A DNA stretch of 64,000 bases from positions 434,001-498,000 of the forward strand of contig QKEL01000009.1 in NCBI GenBank assembly GCA_003252395.1, given 5' to 3'. The notes below the pieces were generated by a model, which saw only the letters and a program-made list of their open reading frames with translations, was not told where the DNA came from and did no database searches. The translations under genes were made by a program, and so were the position numbers. Within the stretch, counting starts at the first letter, position 1; each line of letters opens with the position of its first letter. Origin of the DNA: Spirochaetales bacterium. Its GTDB lineage: Bacteria > Spirochaetota > Spirochaetia > Treponematales > Treponemataceae. Below are positions 16,427 through 25,984 of the stretch, piece by piece.

Positions 16427-17530
16427 ATGAAGGGCACTTTTTTCAGGTACGTATTCCGCGAGATGCTGATATATTTCGCGGTTTGCTTCCTTTTCTTTTT
16501 TCTCATTTTTTTCGTCAATCAAATTCTCTACATGGCGGAGGACATCCTTTCGAAAAAAGCGCCCTTAGGCGACGTCGCGTTGCTGATGTTTTATTCCCTT
16601 CCGGCGATAATCGCCACGTCGGCGCCCTTCGCTGCCCTAGTGGGCACCCTTATGGGCATCGGAAGGATAGTCAGCGATCGGGAGTTAATCGCGGCCAACG
16701 CCCTCGGCATTCCCCTTCGAAGCGTATTCCTTCCCGTCTTGCTCGCGGGCGCGCTCATCTCGATCGGTTCCTTCTTCACCAATGACATTCTACTGCCCGC
16801 GGGGACGATCCGGTTTTCCAAACTGTACCGCTCCATCCTTACTTCGACCCCGGCCCTCGAACTCGAGGCCAACTCCATAAAAAAGAACCAAAAGGCTATC
16901 GTGGTTACCGGCGGCATAACCGACCGGGCCATGGACGGTCTATTGGTCATAGATTCCACCGGAAGCGGAGAAAGGAGATTCATCGCCGCTCCCAAGGCCA
17001 CGATCAGGGAAAGCAATGACCCGGCGGTACTCATGAGCCTTGACATGGAAACGCCTCAGATCGTGTCCCTCGACCGGAAGAATCGCGCCGACTATGACGT
17101 TATTTCCGCGGAATCCATTTCGTACCAAATGCTCATGAAGCAGGTCGCGCCGAATTACTCGGCGTCCATTACCCCGAGGGAAATGAGCTCTCGGGACTTA
17201 TTGGGTGAATTGATAAAAAAGAAAAAAGAGGGAAACGGGCGCGAGATTAACCTCTATAGGATGGAATTCAATAAAAAGTTTTCCATTCCCTTCGGCGCCT
17301 TTTTCTTCGTTATCCTTGCCTTTCCCCTGGGACTTTCGGCAAAAACCAACGGGCAAAGCGTTGGCTTTATACTGGGGCTCATCATCGCGGTTTTATACTG
17401 GGCAATGCTCATCGGCGGCCAAACCCTGAGCACGCGGGTCGGTTTTGACGGCGCGGTGATGATGTGGCTTCCCAACGCGGTCATACTTTTTTTCGGGGTT
17501 GCCATATTGGGAAGGCGGGCGATGCGATGA
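16427..17530 (+). CDS. lptF: LptF-like YjgP/YjgQ-family permease
   Basis: 367 residues from the ATG at 16427 (earlier in-frame codons lie within dut). Three N-terminal membrane helices (about 14-37, 51-77, 96-118), a periplasmic beta-jellyroll region (~130-250) and three C-terminal helices (~280-365) give the LptF/G topology. LptF and LptG form the inner-membrane channel that, with LptB, moves lipopolysaccharide out of the membrane. Treponemes generally lack classic LPS, so the cargo could be another glycolipid. It overlaps lptG by ATGA. Assignment of F versus G rests on order only. Confidence 0.85.
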   Translation: MKGTFFRYVFREMLIYFAVCFLFFFLIFFVNQILYMAEDILSKKAPLGDVALLMFYSLPAIIATSAPFAALVGTLMGIGRIVSDRELIAANALGIPLRSVFLPVLLAGALISIGSFFTNDILLPAGTIRFSKLYRSILTSTPALELEANSIKKNQKAIVVTGGITDRAMDGLLVIDSTGSGERRFIAAPKATIRESNDPAVLMSLDMETPQIVSLDRKNRADYDVISAESISYQMLMKQVAPNYSASITPREMSSRDLLGELIKKKKEGNGREINLYRMEFNKKFSIPFGAFFFVILAFPLGLSAKTNGQSVGFILGLIIAVLYWAMLIGGQTLSTRVGFDGAVMMWLPNAVILFFGVAILGRRAMR

Positions 17531-18597
17531 AACTGGTACAGCGCTATCTAATCACGGAGTTCCTGCCCGTTTGTCTCGTGGCCCTCCTATTCTTCGTGCT
17601 GATGCTTGAACTGGGCGACCTATTCGCCAATCTATGGAAGTATCTCAATAACGAGGTGTCCCCGCGCGATATCCTGAAGGTAATGCTCCTGTACGTTCCA
17701 AAGTGCGTTTCCTTTTCCTTGCCACTATCGGTTCTTTTCGGGAGCGCCTATACCATGGGAACATTGTACGCGCGAAACGAACTGACTTCCGTTTTCGCGT
17801 CGGGTTATCCCCTCCATGCGCTGGTCGCGCCGCTTATCGTCCTCGGCGGCATACTTTCCGTGGCCATGTTTTTTTTCGAGGACAAGGTCGTGATTCATTC
17901 CTATGCGCAGCGCAAACAGCTGACCAAAGAGCTATTAAAAGAGGATGAGTCGCTCAGCAACGCGAATATCGTCGTGAAAACCCAAGACGGCCTTACCGTA
18001 TACACGGCGGATTATTATCAGGATCAGGACGCGCGGTTGTTTTCCGCGTATATCGTCGTCCGCAATCCGGATCTCTCCATATCGGCCATAATTCAGGCCC
18101 CGAGCGCGACCTGGAATGGCGATGAGTGGGCGCTCGACGACCCGCGCTCGTACCGTTTCGATTCTGACGGAACCGTGTCGACGGTTCCTGACGCGTCGGC
18201 GTACCGCTTTACCGAACCTCCCATCTCGTTTAGGAAGAACGTGACATCGGTCGACGAGCTTGAGTCCGCGGACGCGAAACGGTTTATCGACGGAATGCGC
18301 AGGGCAGGGCAGCCTTACGCGGAACAGCAGGCGAATTACTACAAACGGTTTTCTTTCCCCTTTACCGTCTTTATCGTAATCTTCTTCTCCATTTCGCTCG
18401 GCGGTCGTTTTAAGAAAAACATAATACTTATGAGCCTCCTGATAAGCCTATCCATCGCGGTTTCCTATTACGTTACCCAAATGGTGACCATGCTGTTCGC
18501 GAAATGGGACTATATTTCCCCGCTGGCCGGGGCATGGTTCCCCGTGCTATTATTCACCGCCCTTTCGGCGGTCATTCTCAAATTCGCAAGGACGTAA
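17527..18597 (+). CDS. lptG: LptG-like YjgP/YjgQ-family permease
   Basis: 356 residues; the ATG at 17527 overlaps the preceding stop (ATGA), and the family start MKLVQRYLITEFL supports it. N-terminal helices (~12-32, ~50-75, ~100-122), a periplasmic jellyroll (~140-265, with DGLTVYTADYY) and C-terminal helices (~285-355, including PFTVFIVIFFSISLGGRFKK) match LptG. It is the partner of the gene before it. An LptD-like protein is encoded at 46570-49701, so several parts of an Lpt bridge are present in this window. Confidence 0.85.
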   Translation: MKLVQRYLITEFLPVCLVALLFFVLMLELGDLFANLWKYLNNEVSPRDILKVMLLYVPKCVSFSLPLSVLFGSAYTMGTLYARNELTSVFASGYPLHALVAPLIVLGGILSVAMFFFEDKVVIHSYAQRKQLTKELLKEDESLSNANIVVKTQDGLTVYTADYYQDQDARLFSAYIVVRNPDLSISAIIQAPSATWNGDEWALDDPRSYRFDSDGTVSTVPDASAYRFTEPPISFRKNVTSVDELESADAKRFIDGMRRAGQPYAEQQANYYKRFSFPFTVFIVIFFSISLGGRFKKNIILMSLLISLSIAVSYYVTQMVTMLFAKWDYISPLAGAWFPVLLFTALSAVILKFART

Positions 18598-18602
18598 GGT
18601 TT

Positions 18603-19742
18603 ATGAATAAGACCGATTCTATTTATTCGTTACAGCATCAGGACGCGGCCTGCCGCGCCAGGACAGGCGTAATCCAATTGCCGCATGGTCCCGTACGGAC
18701 GCCGGCTTTCATGCCCGTGGGAACCAATGCCACGGTTAAGGCAATGACGAAGGACGGGCTCGAGGAAATCGGTTTTGATATAATCCTCGCCAATACCTAT
18801 CACCTCTACCTTCGCCCCGGCGTCGACGTGCTCAAGGCCGCGGGCGGGCTCCACGGCTTTTCCGGTTGGAAGGGCAATTTCCTTACCGACTCGGGCGGAT
18901 ACCAGGTATTCTCCCTTTCGCAATTTCGGAAGATAACCAACGACGGCGTGAAGTTCAGGAGCCATATTGACGGGTCTTCCCATTTTCTCACGCCCGAATC
19001 GGTGGTTGCCCTGCAAACCGCCTTCAATAGCGACATTCAGATGCAATTGGACGTCTGTACCGGCTTTGGCACTACGTGGAAGAAAGCGAAGGAAGCCTTG
19101 GTAATCACCACCGACTGGGCGAAACGCGCGATGAACGCTTGGAAAAACGCCGGGGACGAATACCAGGGCAAGTTATTCCCGATAGTGCAGGGAAATTTCT
19201 TCGAGGATTTGCGCAAGGAGAGCGTCGAATCGGTGATCGACCTTGATCCACCCGGAATCGCCATCGGAGGCCTTTCGGTCGGCGAGCCGGCAAATGTATA
19301 TTCCGACTTTCTGGCTTCTACCTCCGCGCTATTGCCCCCCGAAAAACCCCGGTACGTCATGGGTATCGGCACGCCCGATTATATCCTCGAGGCGGTATAT
19401 AACGGTATCGATATTTTCGACTGCGTCTTGCCCACGCGAAACGCCCGAAACGGGTCGCTTTTTACCCGGGACGGCCAGATCTCAATTAAAAAAGAACGCT
19501 ATGCGTCCGATTTCGGGCCTATCGATCCCGAATGCGGTTGCAAGGTATGCAGGGAATACAGCCGTTCCTATTTGCGGCATTTGTATAAAAACGACGAGAT
19601 ACTCAGCTCAATGTTGGCCACCTGGCATAATCTGGCGTTTCTCCACGGAATGATGGGGGAAATCCGAACGGCCATAGAGGAAGATCGCTTTCCCGCGTAC
19701 AGAAAGTCCTTCCTCGGGAGATTTTTCGGTAACAAAGAATGA
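18603..19742 (+). CDS. tgt: tRNA-guanine transglycosylase
   Basis: 379 residues from the ATG at 18603. Catalytic Asp residues are visible in LTDSGGYQVFSLS (near 95) and FDCVLPTRNARNG (near 275). Zinc ligands are in CGCKVC plus a downstream His in TWHN. Tgt swaps guanine for preQ1 at the wobble position of GUN-anticodon tRNAs, on the way to queuosine. The start is supported by GTAAGG just upstream and the conserved HQDAACRARTG stretch. Its end overlaps the next gene by ATGA. Confidence 0.97.
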   Translation: MNKTDSIYSLQHQDAACRARTGVIQLPHGPVRTPAFMPVGTNATVKAMTKDGLEEIGFDIILANTYHLYLRPGVDVLKAAGGLHGFSGWKGNFLTDSGGYQVFSLSQFRKITNDGVKFRSHIDGSSHFLTPESVVALQTAFNSDIQMQLDVCTGFGTTWKKAKEALVITTDWAKRAMNAWKNAGDEYQGKLFPIVQGNFFEDLRKESVESVIDLDPPGIAIGGLSVGEPANVYSDFLASTSALLPPEKPRYVMGIGTPDYILEAVYNGIDIFDCVLPTRNARNGSLFTRDGQISIKKERYASDFGPIDPECGCKVCREYSRSYLRHLYKNDEILSSMLATWHNLAFLHGMMGEIRTAIEEDRFPAYRKSFLGRFFGNKE

Positions 19743-21136
19743 AAAAACTGTATTGGATACTGCCGCGCGTTTTTTTGATCTCTTGCGCCCTCTCTACTCC
19801 TTTTTCGGAAGAACCGAAGACGCAACGGGAAAGCCGGCTAGACATTATCAACTACGGCATAGAAAGCGAGTTGATTTCCCTGGTGGAAACCCTGGGAAAG
19901 GAAGATACCAAGGAATTTACGCCGGAGCTCACGGCCCTATTTTCTTCAACCAGAAGCGTCGGGGTGCGGGAAAGCATTATAACGCTCTTTTCAAATCAGG
20001 CAGTGGATACGCTGAAAGATTGGACCGAAACCCTTCTCGAAGACCCCTGGGACGAACGGTCTTCCACGGTTACCCTTGCCCTTACGTACGCGTCGAAACT
20101 TTCTCTTAAGGAATGCGCGCCCTCCGTTAGGGCGTTGCTGGAAACGGAAAATACCCAGTTTCGGGGACCGGCAATCGCTGCCTTGGGTAAAATCGGCGGA
20201 ACCGAAGACGCGGCCTTCCTGTCGGACATGCTGGATGACGAAATCTCGGGAGACGAAAAGCAGCGCCTCGTGACGAGGCAAGCGATTATGACGGCCCTCG
20301 CCGAACTAAAGGACCCGTCCCAATGGGATAGATTCCTGGAAATCGCGGAAAATGAGGACGAGAACGGGGTCATCCGGGCGACGGCTGCCAAGGCGCTCGC
20401 CGCCATCGGGGGCGACCGAGCGTACGACGCGTTGGCGAAAATTTACGAATCCACCGATCCGGTGCTGCGGGAAGCCGCCATGTCGGGAGCGGCGAAGTTG
20501 GAGGGGAGGGGATCCGAAACCCTCATCTCCGACGGGCTTCGCGATTCGTATTACAAGGTACGCATTCAGGCGCTGGTTTCAGCCAAGGAGAAAAAGCTTA
20601 ACGATATCACGCCGTTGGTCTTGTACCGCGCCAAGACCGATCCCGTCGAGTCCGTTCGGGACGCGGCCTACGAAACGCTTGCGGTACTGGGGAATAAGGA
20701 GGGCCTGGATTGGCTTTCATCCCTCGTGAGTGACGATAAGGCCACAGACGCGAGACGGGTCAAGGCGGCGAAGGCCCTCTCTCAGTATCAAAAGGATATT
20801 GCCTGGTCGGTCATACCGACCGTGGCGCGAAAGACGCTTGCGGACGATAAAAAGACCTGGCTACGCTATGAGTTGGGAAAAATCGTCGCATCGGCCGCTG
20901 ACTCACGCTATGCCGATTTGGCCTTGGAATACCTTTCCCATAAGGATACGCTTACGAGAAGCCTTGGCCTGGATATGTACGAAAAACAGCGTTACGCCTC
21001 GGTAAAGAGCAGGATAGAGACCATCGCGGAAGACGATAAACAGGGCGCGCTTCAAAAGCGGGCAAAAACCATACTGGAAAAGGATCGCGCGGTTGCCCCG
21101 GATTCCCCAGAGACCGGTAATCCGGCTACCGAATAA
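19739..21136 (+). CDS. HEAT-repeat exported protein, probable lipoprotein
   Basis: 465 residues. The N-terminus has two Lys and a hydrophobic run ending in LISC (Cys16), which fits a lipobox, though a Pro-Arg interrupts the hydrophobic run. The body is a series of ~35-residue helix pairs of HEAT/PBS-lyase type (for example REAAMSGAAKLEGRG, VRDAAYETLAVLG, RGPAIAALGKIGG). Such solenoids bind proteins. No specific function is assignable. It overlaps tgt and ends convergent with the vWA gene; the two stop codons lie within one palindrome (TAAGGCCTTA, 21134-21143). Confidence 0.75.
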   Translation: MKKLYWILPRVFLISCALSTPFSEEPKTQRESRLDIINYGIESELISLVETLGKEDTKEFTPELTALFSSTRSVGVRESIITLFSNQAVDTLKDWTETLLEDPWDERSSTVTLALTYASKLSLKECAPSVRALLETENTQFRGPAIAALGKIGGTEDAAFLSDMLDDEISGDEKQRLVTRQAIMTALAELKDPSQWDRFLEIAENEDENGVIRATAAKALAAIGGDRAYDALAKIYESTDPVLREAAMSGAAKLEGRGSETLISDGLRDSYYKVRIQALVSAKEKKLNDITPLVLYRAKTDPVESVRDAAYETLAVLGNKEGLDWLSSLVSDDKATDARRVKAAKALSQYQKDIAWSVIPTVARKTLADDKKTWLRYELGKIVASAADSRYADLALEYLSHKDTLTRSLGLDMYEKQRYASVKSRIETIAEDDKQGALQKRAKTILEKDRAVAPDSPETGNPATE

Positions 21137-21140
21137 GGCC

Positions 21141-23258
21141 TTAAAAGCGGATGGACGTAAGGAGCCGGTTCAGTTTCACGACCGGATCCTCATACTCTTT
21201 CAGGGTGAAGCGAACCTCGTAATCGCGGTCCGAAACGATAACGAATTCCCGGCCAACGCAGTTGTCCACGATATTCTCGCTTTCATACGGGAAATACTCT
21301 GGCTTGAGGATAGCGAGGCTGCATTGCTTCCCGTCAAAGCGTACGTCCGCGATGCGATGGGGGAATTTGACCAGGAAGACGAGGAACGCGGAATTGCCGC
21401 CGCCCAGGGAAAGCTTCGATCCCGCCTTCATCACGTGGACGTTCCGTTTGCCGATCATCCTCGTCTGATATCGGACCTGGAGTTCGAACATAAGAGAGCG
21501 CCGTTCCAATACCGGAACCGCGGTGTCCGGATCGGCGCCAGCGGGTATGTGGGAATGGTGAATCGGCTTTCTGGCCGATTCGGTGAGCGTATTGTACCGA
21601 TCCCGTTTCTGCTGCTCCTGAATCGCGGCAAAATCGTTAACCTCATGGTTAAGGTCAATCGACCGCGGCGCGTTGAACGCGATTTTTTTATCCGCTTCAT
21701 GCGCGAAGGCGATATTCTTATCCGCCTTTTCCCTCTTGAGTATTTCAGAACCGCTCCAGGCGGAGGCGGCCATATCCGCCGCGATTTTCTTGTCTGCGGC
21801 GGTACGGTACGCGTCGGTCGCCATCGTCTTATTCGAGTCGGCTGAAGCCGCGGCCGCGTAATCGTCCAACGATTTTTTGCCGGAACGGTCAGCGTTCGCG
21901 GTAGCCGATAAGCCCGGACCGAAGGTATTCGAGGCAGCCGTCTTCTTATCTTGATCGCGCTCCCGAATGCCGATAGCCGACGCGCCTTCCTCCGCTTGCA
22001 CGGAACGGAGGGCCTTGTGCGCGGGCGCGGCGGTATGCCGAATAACCAGGATAATGAGCGTGAGCACGAACGCGGCCGCCAAGGCGATCAATAAAATCGC
22101 GAACGCCACGCTTCCGCCTTGCCGGAAGGCGATGAGGGGGGAAAATCCGGTCACGAACATGGTCACGGTGCCTTCTTGGGGGTGAACGCGGGCATTTCCG
22201 GCGAATTGCAGGGAAAACCTGAGGGATTGATCGCCGTTCGCGATGGAATCCGGAAGCTTGATTTCCGCCCTGAGGGTTCCCTTATCGTTCTTCCCCAAGC
22301 TCACGAAGGCGTGCTTTTGGAGTACCTCCGCCGCGCCGACGGTTACGCCGGTCAGCTCGAGATGCACGTCCTTATTTCCCTTGTTGCGGATCCCCAGGGG
22401 AAGAATGAAGGTCCTGCCCGTTTTTCCGAGGGACGAAGGAAAGCTTACCTCCGGAAGGTCAAATACGGAATCGATAAAGTCGAGCGGAATATCCCCTTCC
22501 GGTAAGCTCGTCGTGCCTATTCCCACCGCTTCCGTGAAGCTTCCGGAAACGTCCACGTACTCGGTGGCTTTCGCGGGAGCTGAGCCATCCCTGCCGTCCT
22601 GGGCCTTGCTGGCCGTCGCGTTCTGGCCGTCGGCGGCGTTTTCGGTCTGTTTAACGTCCGGAGCCGTTGAACCGGCGGGAATCGAGACGGTTGAACCGTC
22701 CAGCGCGGTGATAGTGGCGTTCTCGGGAAAGGGAAGCTTGATGTAATAGACGCTCCACCCCGCGCTTCTAATCTTTTTCGCGTAAGATTCGAGCTCCGAG
22801 GTGACTTGCTCGTTGCTATAGGAGGCGAACTGGCTGGAGGAGGGAGGATTGAAGATGCCGTCAGAGATGACGATCACGATTTTCTGCTTGAGCTGATCGA
22901 GGGTATTGATGTATTGCCACGTGTATTGCAGGCCGGTAAGAAAATCGGAATTTTGCCCGATCGGATACAGGAGCATGAATCGGGATACGATCCGAGATAC
23001 GTCTGCCTCTCCCAGCACGGGTTGTACTATTTCCAGATTGGACCTTGAATTGAAGGATATGAGGTGAAAGGTATCGCCCGTCCTCACGAACTTTTTCGTA
23101 ATGTCCGTGAGGATTCTCCCGTTGATTTGGTCAAACCATGGCAGAATGGTGCCCGAAGCGTCCATCAAAACGACTATGTCGGCTCCGGCGGCGCGGGCAG
23201 TGCCTCCCGCGCCGGCCAACAGAAATAGTGTGAGGAAAAGGATGCAGACTTTTTTCAT
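21141..23258 (-). CDS. von Willebrand factor A-domain membrane protein
   Basis: 705 residues. Signal peptide (1-~24), then a vWA domain beginning DIVVLMDASGT, a MIDAS-like site (D-x-S-x-T), through VIVISDGIFNPP. After a beta-rich middle and a single membrane helix (~383-407), a ~180-residue Ala/Asp/Lys-rich cytoplasmic linker leads to a C-terminal beta domain (~590-705, SLGGGNSAFLVFLVKFP) that faintly recalls FHA folds. vWA domains bind protein ligands through a metal ion. It is last in a minus-strand unit after the TPR gene and greA. AGAGGA precedes its ATG. Function unknown. Confidence 0.8.
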   Translation of the reverse strand: MKKVCILFLTLFLLAGAGGTARAAGADIVVLMDASGTILPWFDQINGRILTDITKKFVRTGDTFHLISFNSRSNLEIVQPVLGEADVSRIVSRFMLLYPIGQNSDFLTGLQYTWQYINTLDQLKQKIVIVISDGIFNPPSSSQFASYSNEQVTSELESYAKKIRSAGWSVYYIKLPFPENATITALDGSTVSIPAGSTAPDVKQTENAADGQNATASKAQDGRDGSAPAKATEYVDVSGSFTEAVGIGTTSLPEGDIPLDFIDSVFDLPEVSFPSSLGKTGRTFILPLGIRNKGNKDVHLELTGVTVGAAEVLQKHAFVSLGKNDKGTLRAEIKLPDSIANGDQSLRFSLQFAGNARVHPQEGTVTMFVTGFSPLIAFRQGGSVAFAILLIALAAAFVLTLIILVIRHTAAPAHKALRSVQAEEGASAIGIRERDQDKKTAASNTFGPGLSATANADRSGKKSLDDYAAAASADSNKTMATDAYRTAADKKIAADMAASAWSGSEILKREKADKNIAFAHEADKKIAFNAPRSIDLNHEVNDFAAIQEQQKRDRYNTLTESARKPIHHSHIPAGADPDTAVPVLERRSLMFELQVRYQTRMIGKRNVHVMKAGSKLSLGGGNSAFLVFLVKFPHRIADVRFDGKQCSLAILKPEYFPYESENIVDNCVGREFVIVSDRDYEVRFTLKEYEDPVVKLNRLLTSIRF

Positions 23259-23282
23259 ACCGTCCTCTTAAGGCGAAGGGAA

Positions 23283-25964
23283 TCAGAAGGTCGCGGCGGT
23301 AATCGCCTTGATCGTGTAATTATACTCCCGATCGTTGATGGTGAATACCAAATTTTCCCCTTCCCGGTGGTTCATGATCGCGTTGCCGAACGGCGACATG
23401 TATGAAATGACCTTATTGTCCGGATCGGATTCCCAGGGCCCGAGAATGGTATAGGATTCCTCGTCCTTCGTGTTGTTGTTCATCAGATGAACCACGGTGC
23501 CGAAGGAAACCCTCGCGACGGTAACGGTCGTGGGGTCGAATATCTGCGCTCGGTCAATCTCTTCCTGGAGCCTCGTCGCCGTGGAATTAAGGATCGTTTG
23601 GCGTTCCTTTGCGGCCTTATACTCGGCGTTTTCGCGGAGGTCTCCCAGCGAAAGGGCATAGCCGATTTCCTTGGAGTTCGCGGGCATATCCACGTCAACG
23701 ATGTTTTGGAGCTGCTTCTTCTTCTCTTCCATCATCTTGGAAGTGACGATTAGGCCGCGGGAGACCACGGTCTTTTCCTCGGTTCCGAAGAACTTGAAGC
23801 CCTTGTGGATCTCAAGGATCTTATTGCGCAAATGCATCTTTACCGCCGGGTCCAAGTCCTTCACGTCGTCGATAAGGGTATAGAGCCGGGTAATGGTGTC
23901 CACGTCGCTGGCGAGAATGTACGTTTCGAGGAGGGCGTCCTTGCCGAAAAGAATCGTATGAACCTGTCGGTTGATCTTCCTGTTTTCGGTGGTTTCGCGA
24001 TGGTTCGCGATCTCGCGGAACGTCACGTCGAGCACGTGAATGAGCGCGATAAGCTGCTTCTCGTACGGAATCGCGATTTCCTTAAACCAGTCGGCTTCCT
24101 GCGCGTTCTTGAAGAACCAGATGACCGCCTCGCGGTAATCGCGGTAATTATCGAAACAGGCGAGGGTAAGGGACTTTACCTTGTCGGTATAGCCCTCGCG
24201 CAGTAGGGAATCGATGATGTCCGTGGTAAGGACCGTGGGGAACAGCTTGATGTAGATATCGGCCCAATCGGGAAGGAAATTCTTGATATGCTGGAGATAG
24301 CTCTTCTTGAGGTCAGAATCCTTGATCTCGGTATAGACGATGGAAGGATTCTCGATCTCGGCGAAGAGGTCGGCGAAATTGTACTGGATCCCGGGATTGA
24401 GATGGGGATGCTTCGCGACGATCTGCTTCACCACGAGGTAGGAGGCGATAATCTGCTCGTTGACCTGATTGAATGCCTTCAGGTAGCCCGCGAAATAGCT
24501 GAACATCTCGGAGAAGAACTCGGAATCGGGATCGGCCTTTTCGGAGAATTCCATGAGTATATTGATGCGGGCGAAAAAGTTCTTCTGAGCCTTAAACTCA
24601 TTAAACATCTTCTCCTCTTGGGAGATCGGGCGGTCGCGAACGGTGTAAATGTCAATATTATTCGGGTTAACCCCGAAACTCGCGTCTTCCTTCAGGAGCT
24701 TGCGGGCCTTGGTGCTCCAACTGGTCCACTCGTTTACGGTTAGGACGCCGGGAACGAGCTCCGCCTTGATATGCTTGAGATCGCAGTTGTTGTCGTAGCT
24801 TCGAATAATGGTCTTAAGCGCCCAGGTCGGGTCTTCCTTGACTTTCTTCGCGAGCTTTTCCTTTTTCCAAATGGATTTCAGTACCCAAATATGGTCCTTA
24901 CTCAGGGTTTGCAGCGCGTTTACGCCCATCTTGAGGCTCATGGTATGCGCGCGCTTTTTCGCGAAATCGATGGTGATTTCGTCGTTCTTGACCTCGGAAA
25001 TCCTGCCGACGCCCCACGAGCGATGGAAGACGAAGTTGCCCGCGTCAAAGGAAATGTGCTTTTCGAATTCGGCGATCGCCTCGAACACGTTGCGCCAGCC
25101 CTGGTTCAGGTTGGAGGCCTTCACGTATTCGTCGAGGAGGCTGTGATCGGCGTATTTGCCGCGGAAGCATTCGACGATTTCCTTTCGCGCCCAACTGTCC
25201 TTGTCGTCGTAGGAAAGAATGATTTTCAGGATATCTATGGAAGTATTCCAGTCTTTTTTATCCTTATAATGGACGTAGACTTCCTGCATCAGCATGGCGC
25301 TGCGGTCGTCGCCCATATTCTTGGAGATTTTCCGCTGAACGTGGTAGAAGAAGTCGATTTCTTCGGGGATAAGCGTTACGAGATGGGTCCAGATCTCCTT
25401 AACGGAATTGGACTGACGGCGGTTGATGTAGCGATAGAGCGCCTTCTTGTAGAAATCGATGGCGTTTTCCATATCGCCGTCTTTCTCGTACTTCTCGGCG
25501 AGAAGCTTCGTGATGTCCGCCTCGTCGTAATCGATCTTGACCAACCGCTCGTATATCTCGTAAAGGGCGGTATTGCCTTCTTCCTTGTAGCAGTCGGCGA
25601 GCGTTCGCAGGGCGAACCGGGATTCGCCGAAATCGAGGATTCGGAGACAGAGGTGTTCGACGATTTGGGTCCGGTGGTTGTCTATGAAGATATTGATGAG
25701 ATTTACCAGGGCCGAATCGTCGAGAAGCTGCTTGGAGAGCGCGATGACGCCCGAAAGATACAGGGCGATGATGCTGTTCTTCGTGTGGGCAAGGTGTTCG
25801 TCGCAGAGGGTTTTAATCTCGTCGAGACTCTTGTCCAGTTGCGATTCGCGGATGATGGCGTCGAGATCCTTGAAATTGTTAATGGAATAATTGCTGATGG
25901 TGGCGCGAGTCCACTTTTCCTCGTTCAGCATTTCCTGGACGGATTTAACCAACGACTCAGACAT
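23283..25964 (-). CDS. greA: Giant GreA transcript-cleavage factor with long helical N-terminal extension
   Basis: 893 residues from the ATG at 25964 (AGGAG 8 bases upstream; a TTG two codons earlier is too close to it). The last ~150 residues are GreA: the coiled-coil tip GDLRENAEYKAAKERQ with its conserved acidic residues, then the FKBP-like C-domain ending in a beta strand set (TILGPWESDPDNKVISY). The first ~700 residues are helical TPR-like repeats. E. coli GreA has 158 residues; very large GreA proteins are a spirochaete feature as I recall (Borrelia). GreA rescues backtracked RNA polymerase. The extension may tether it to a partner. Confidence 0.9.
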   Translation of the reverse strand: MSESLVKSVQEMLNEEKWTRATISNYSINNFKDLDAIIRESQLDKSLDEIKTLCDEHLAHTKNSIIALYLSGVIALSKQLLDDSALVNLINIFIDNHRTQIVEHLCLRILDFGESRFALRTLADCYKEEGNTALYEIYERLVKIDYDEADITKLLAEKYEKDGDMENAIDFYKKALYRYINRRQSNSVKEIWTHLVTLIPEEIDFFYHVQRKISKNMGDDRSAMLMQEVYVHYKDKKDWNTSIDILKIILSYDDKDSWARKEIVECFRGKYADHSLLDEYVKASNLNQGWRNVFEAIAEFEKHISFDAGNFVFHRSWGVGRISEVKNDEITIDFAKKRAHTMSLKMGVNALQTLSKDHIWVLKSIWKKEKLAKKVKEDPTWALKTIIRSYDNNCDLKHIKAELVPGVLTVNEWTSWSTKARKLLKEDASFGVNPNNIDIYTVRDRPISQEEKMFNEFKAQKNFFARINILMEFSEKADPDSEFFSEMFSYFAGYLKAFNQVNEQIIASYLVVKQIVAKHPHLNPGIQYNFADLFAEIENPSIVYTEIKDSDLKKSYLQHIKNFLPDWADIYIKLFPTVLTTDIIDSLLREGYTDKVKSLTLACFDNYRDYREAVIWFFKNAQEADWFKEIAIPYEKQLIALIHVLDVTFREIANHRETTENRKINRQVHTILFGKDALLETYILASDVDTITRLYTLIDDVKDLDPAVKMHLRNKILEIHKGFKFFGTEEKTVVSRGLIVTSKMMEEKKKQLQNIVDVDMPANSKEIGYALSLGDLRENAEYKAAKERQTILNSTATRLQEEIDRAQIFDPTTVTVARVSFGTVVHLMNNNTKDEESYTILGPWESDPDNKVISYMSPFGNAIMNHREGENLVFTINDREYNYTIKAITAATF

Positions 25965-25984
25965 ATTCAAAACTCCTGCACAGT

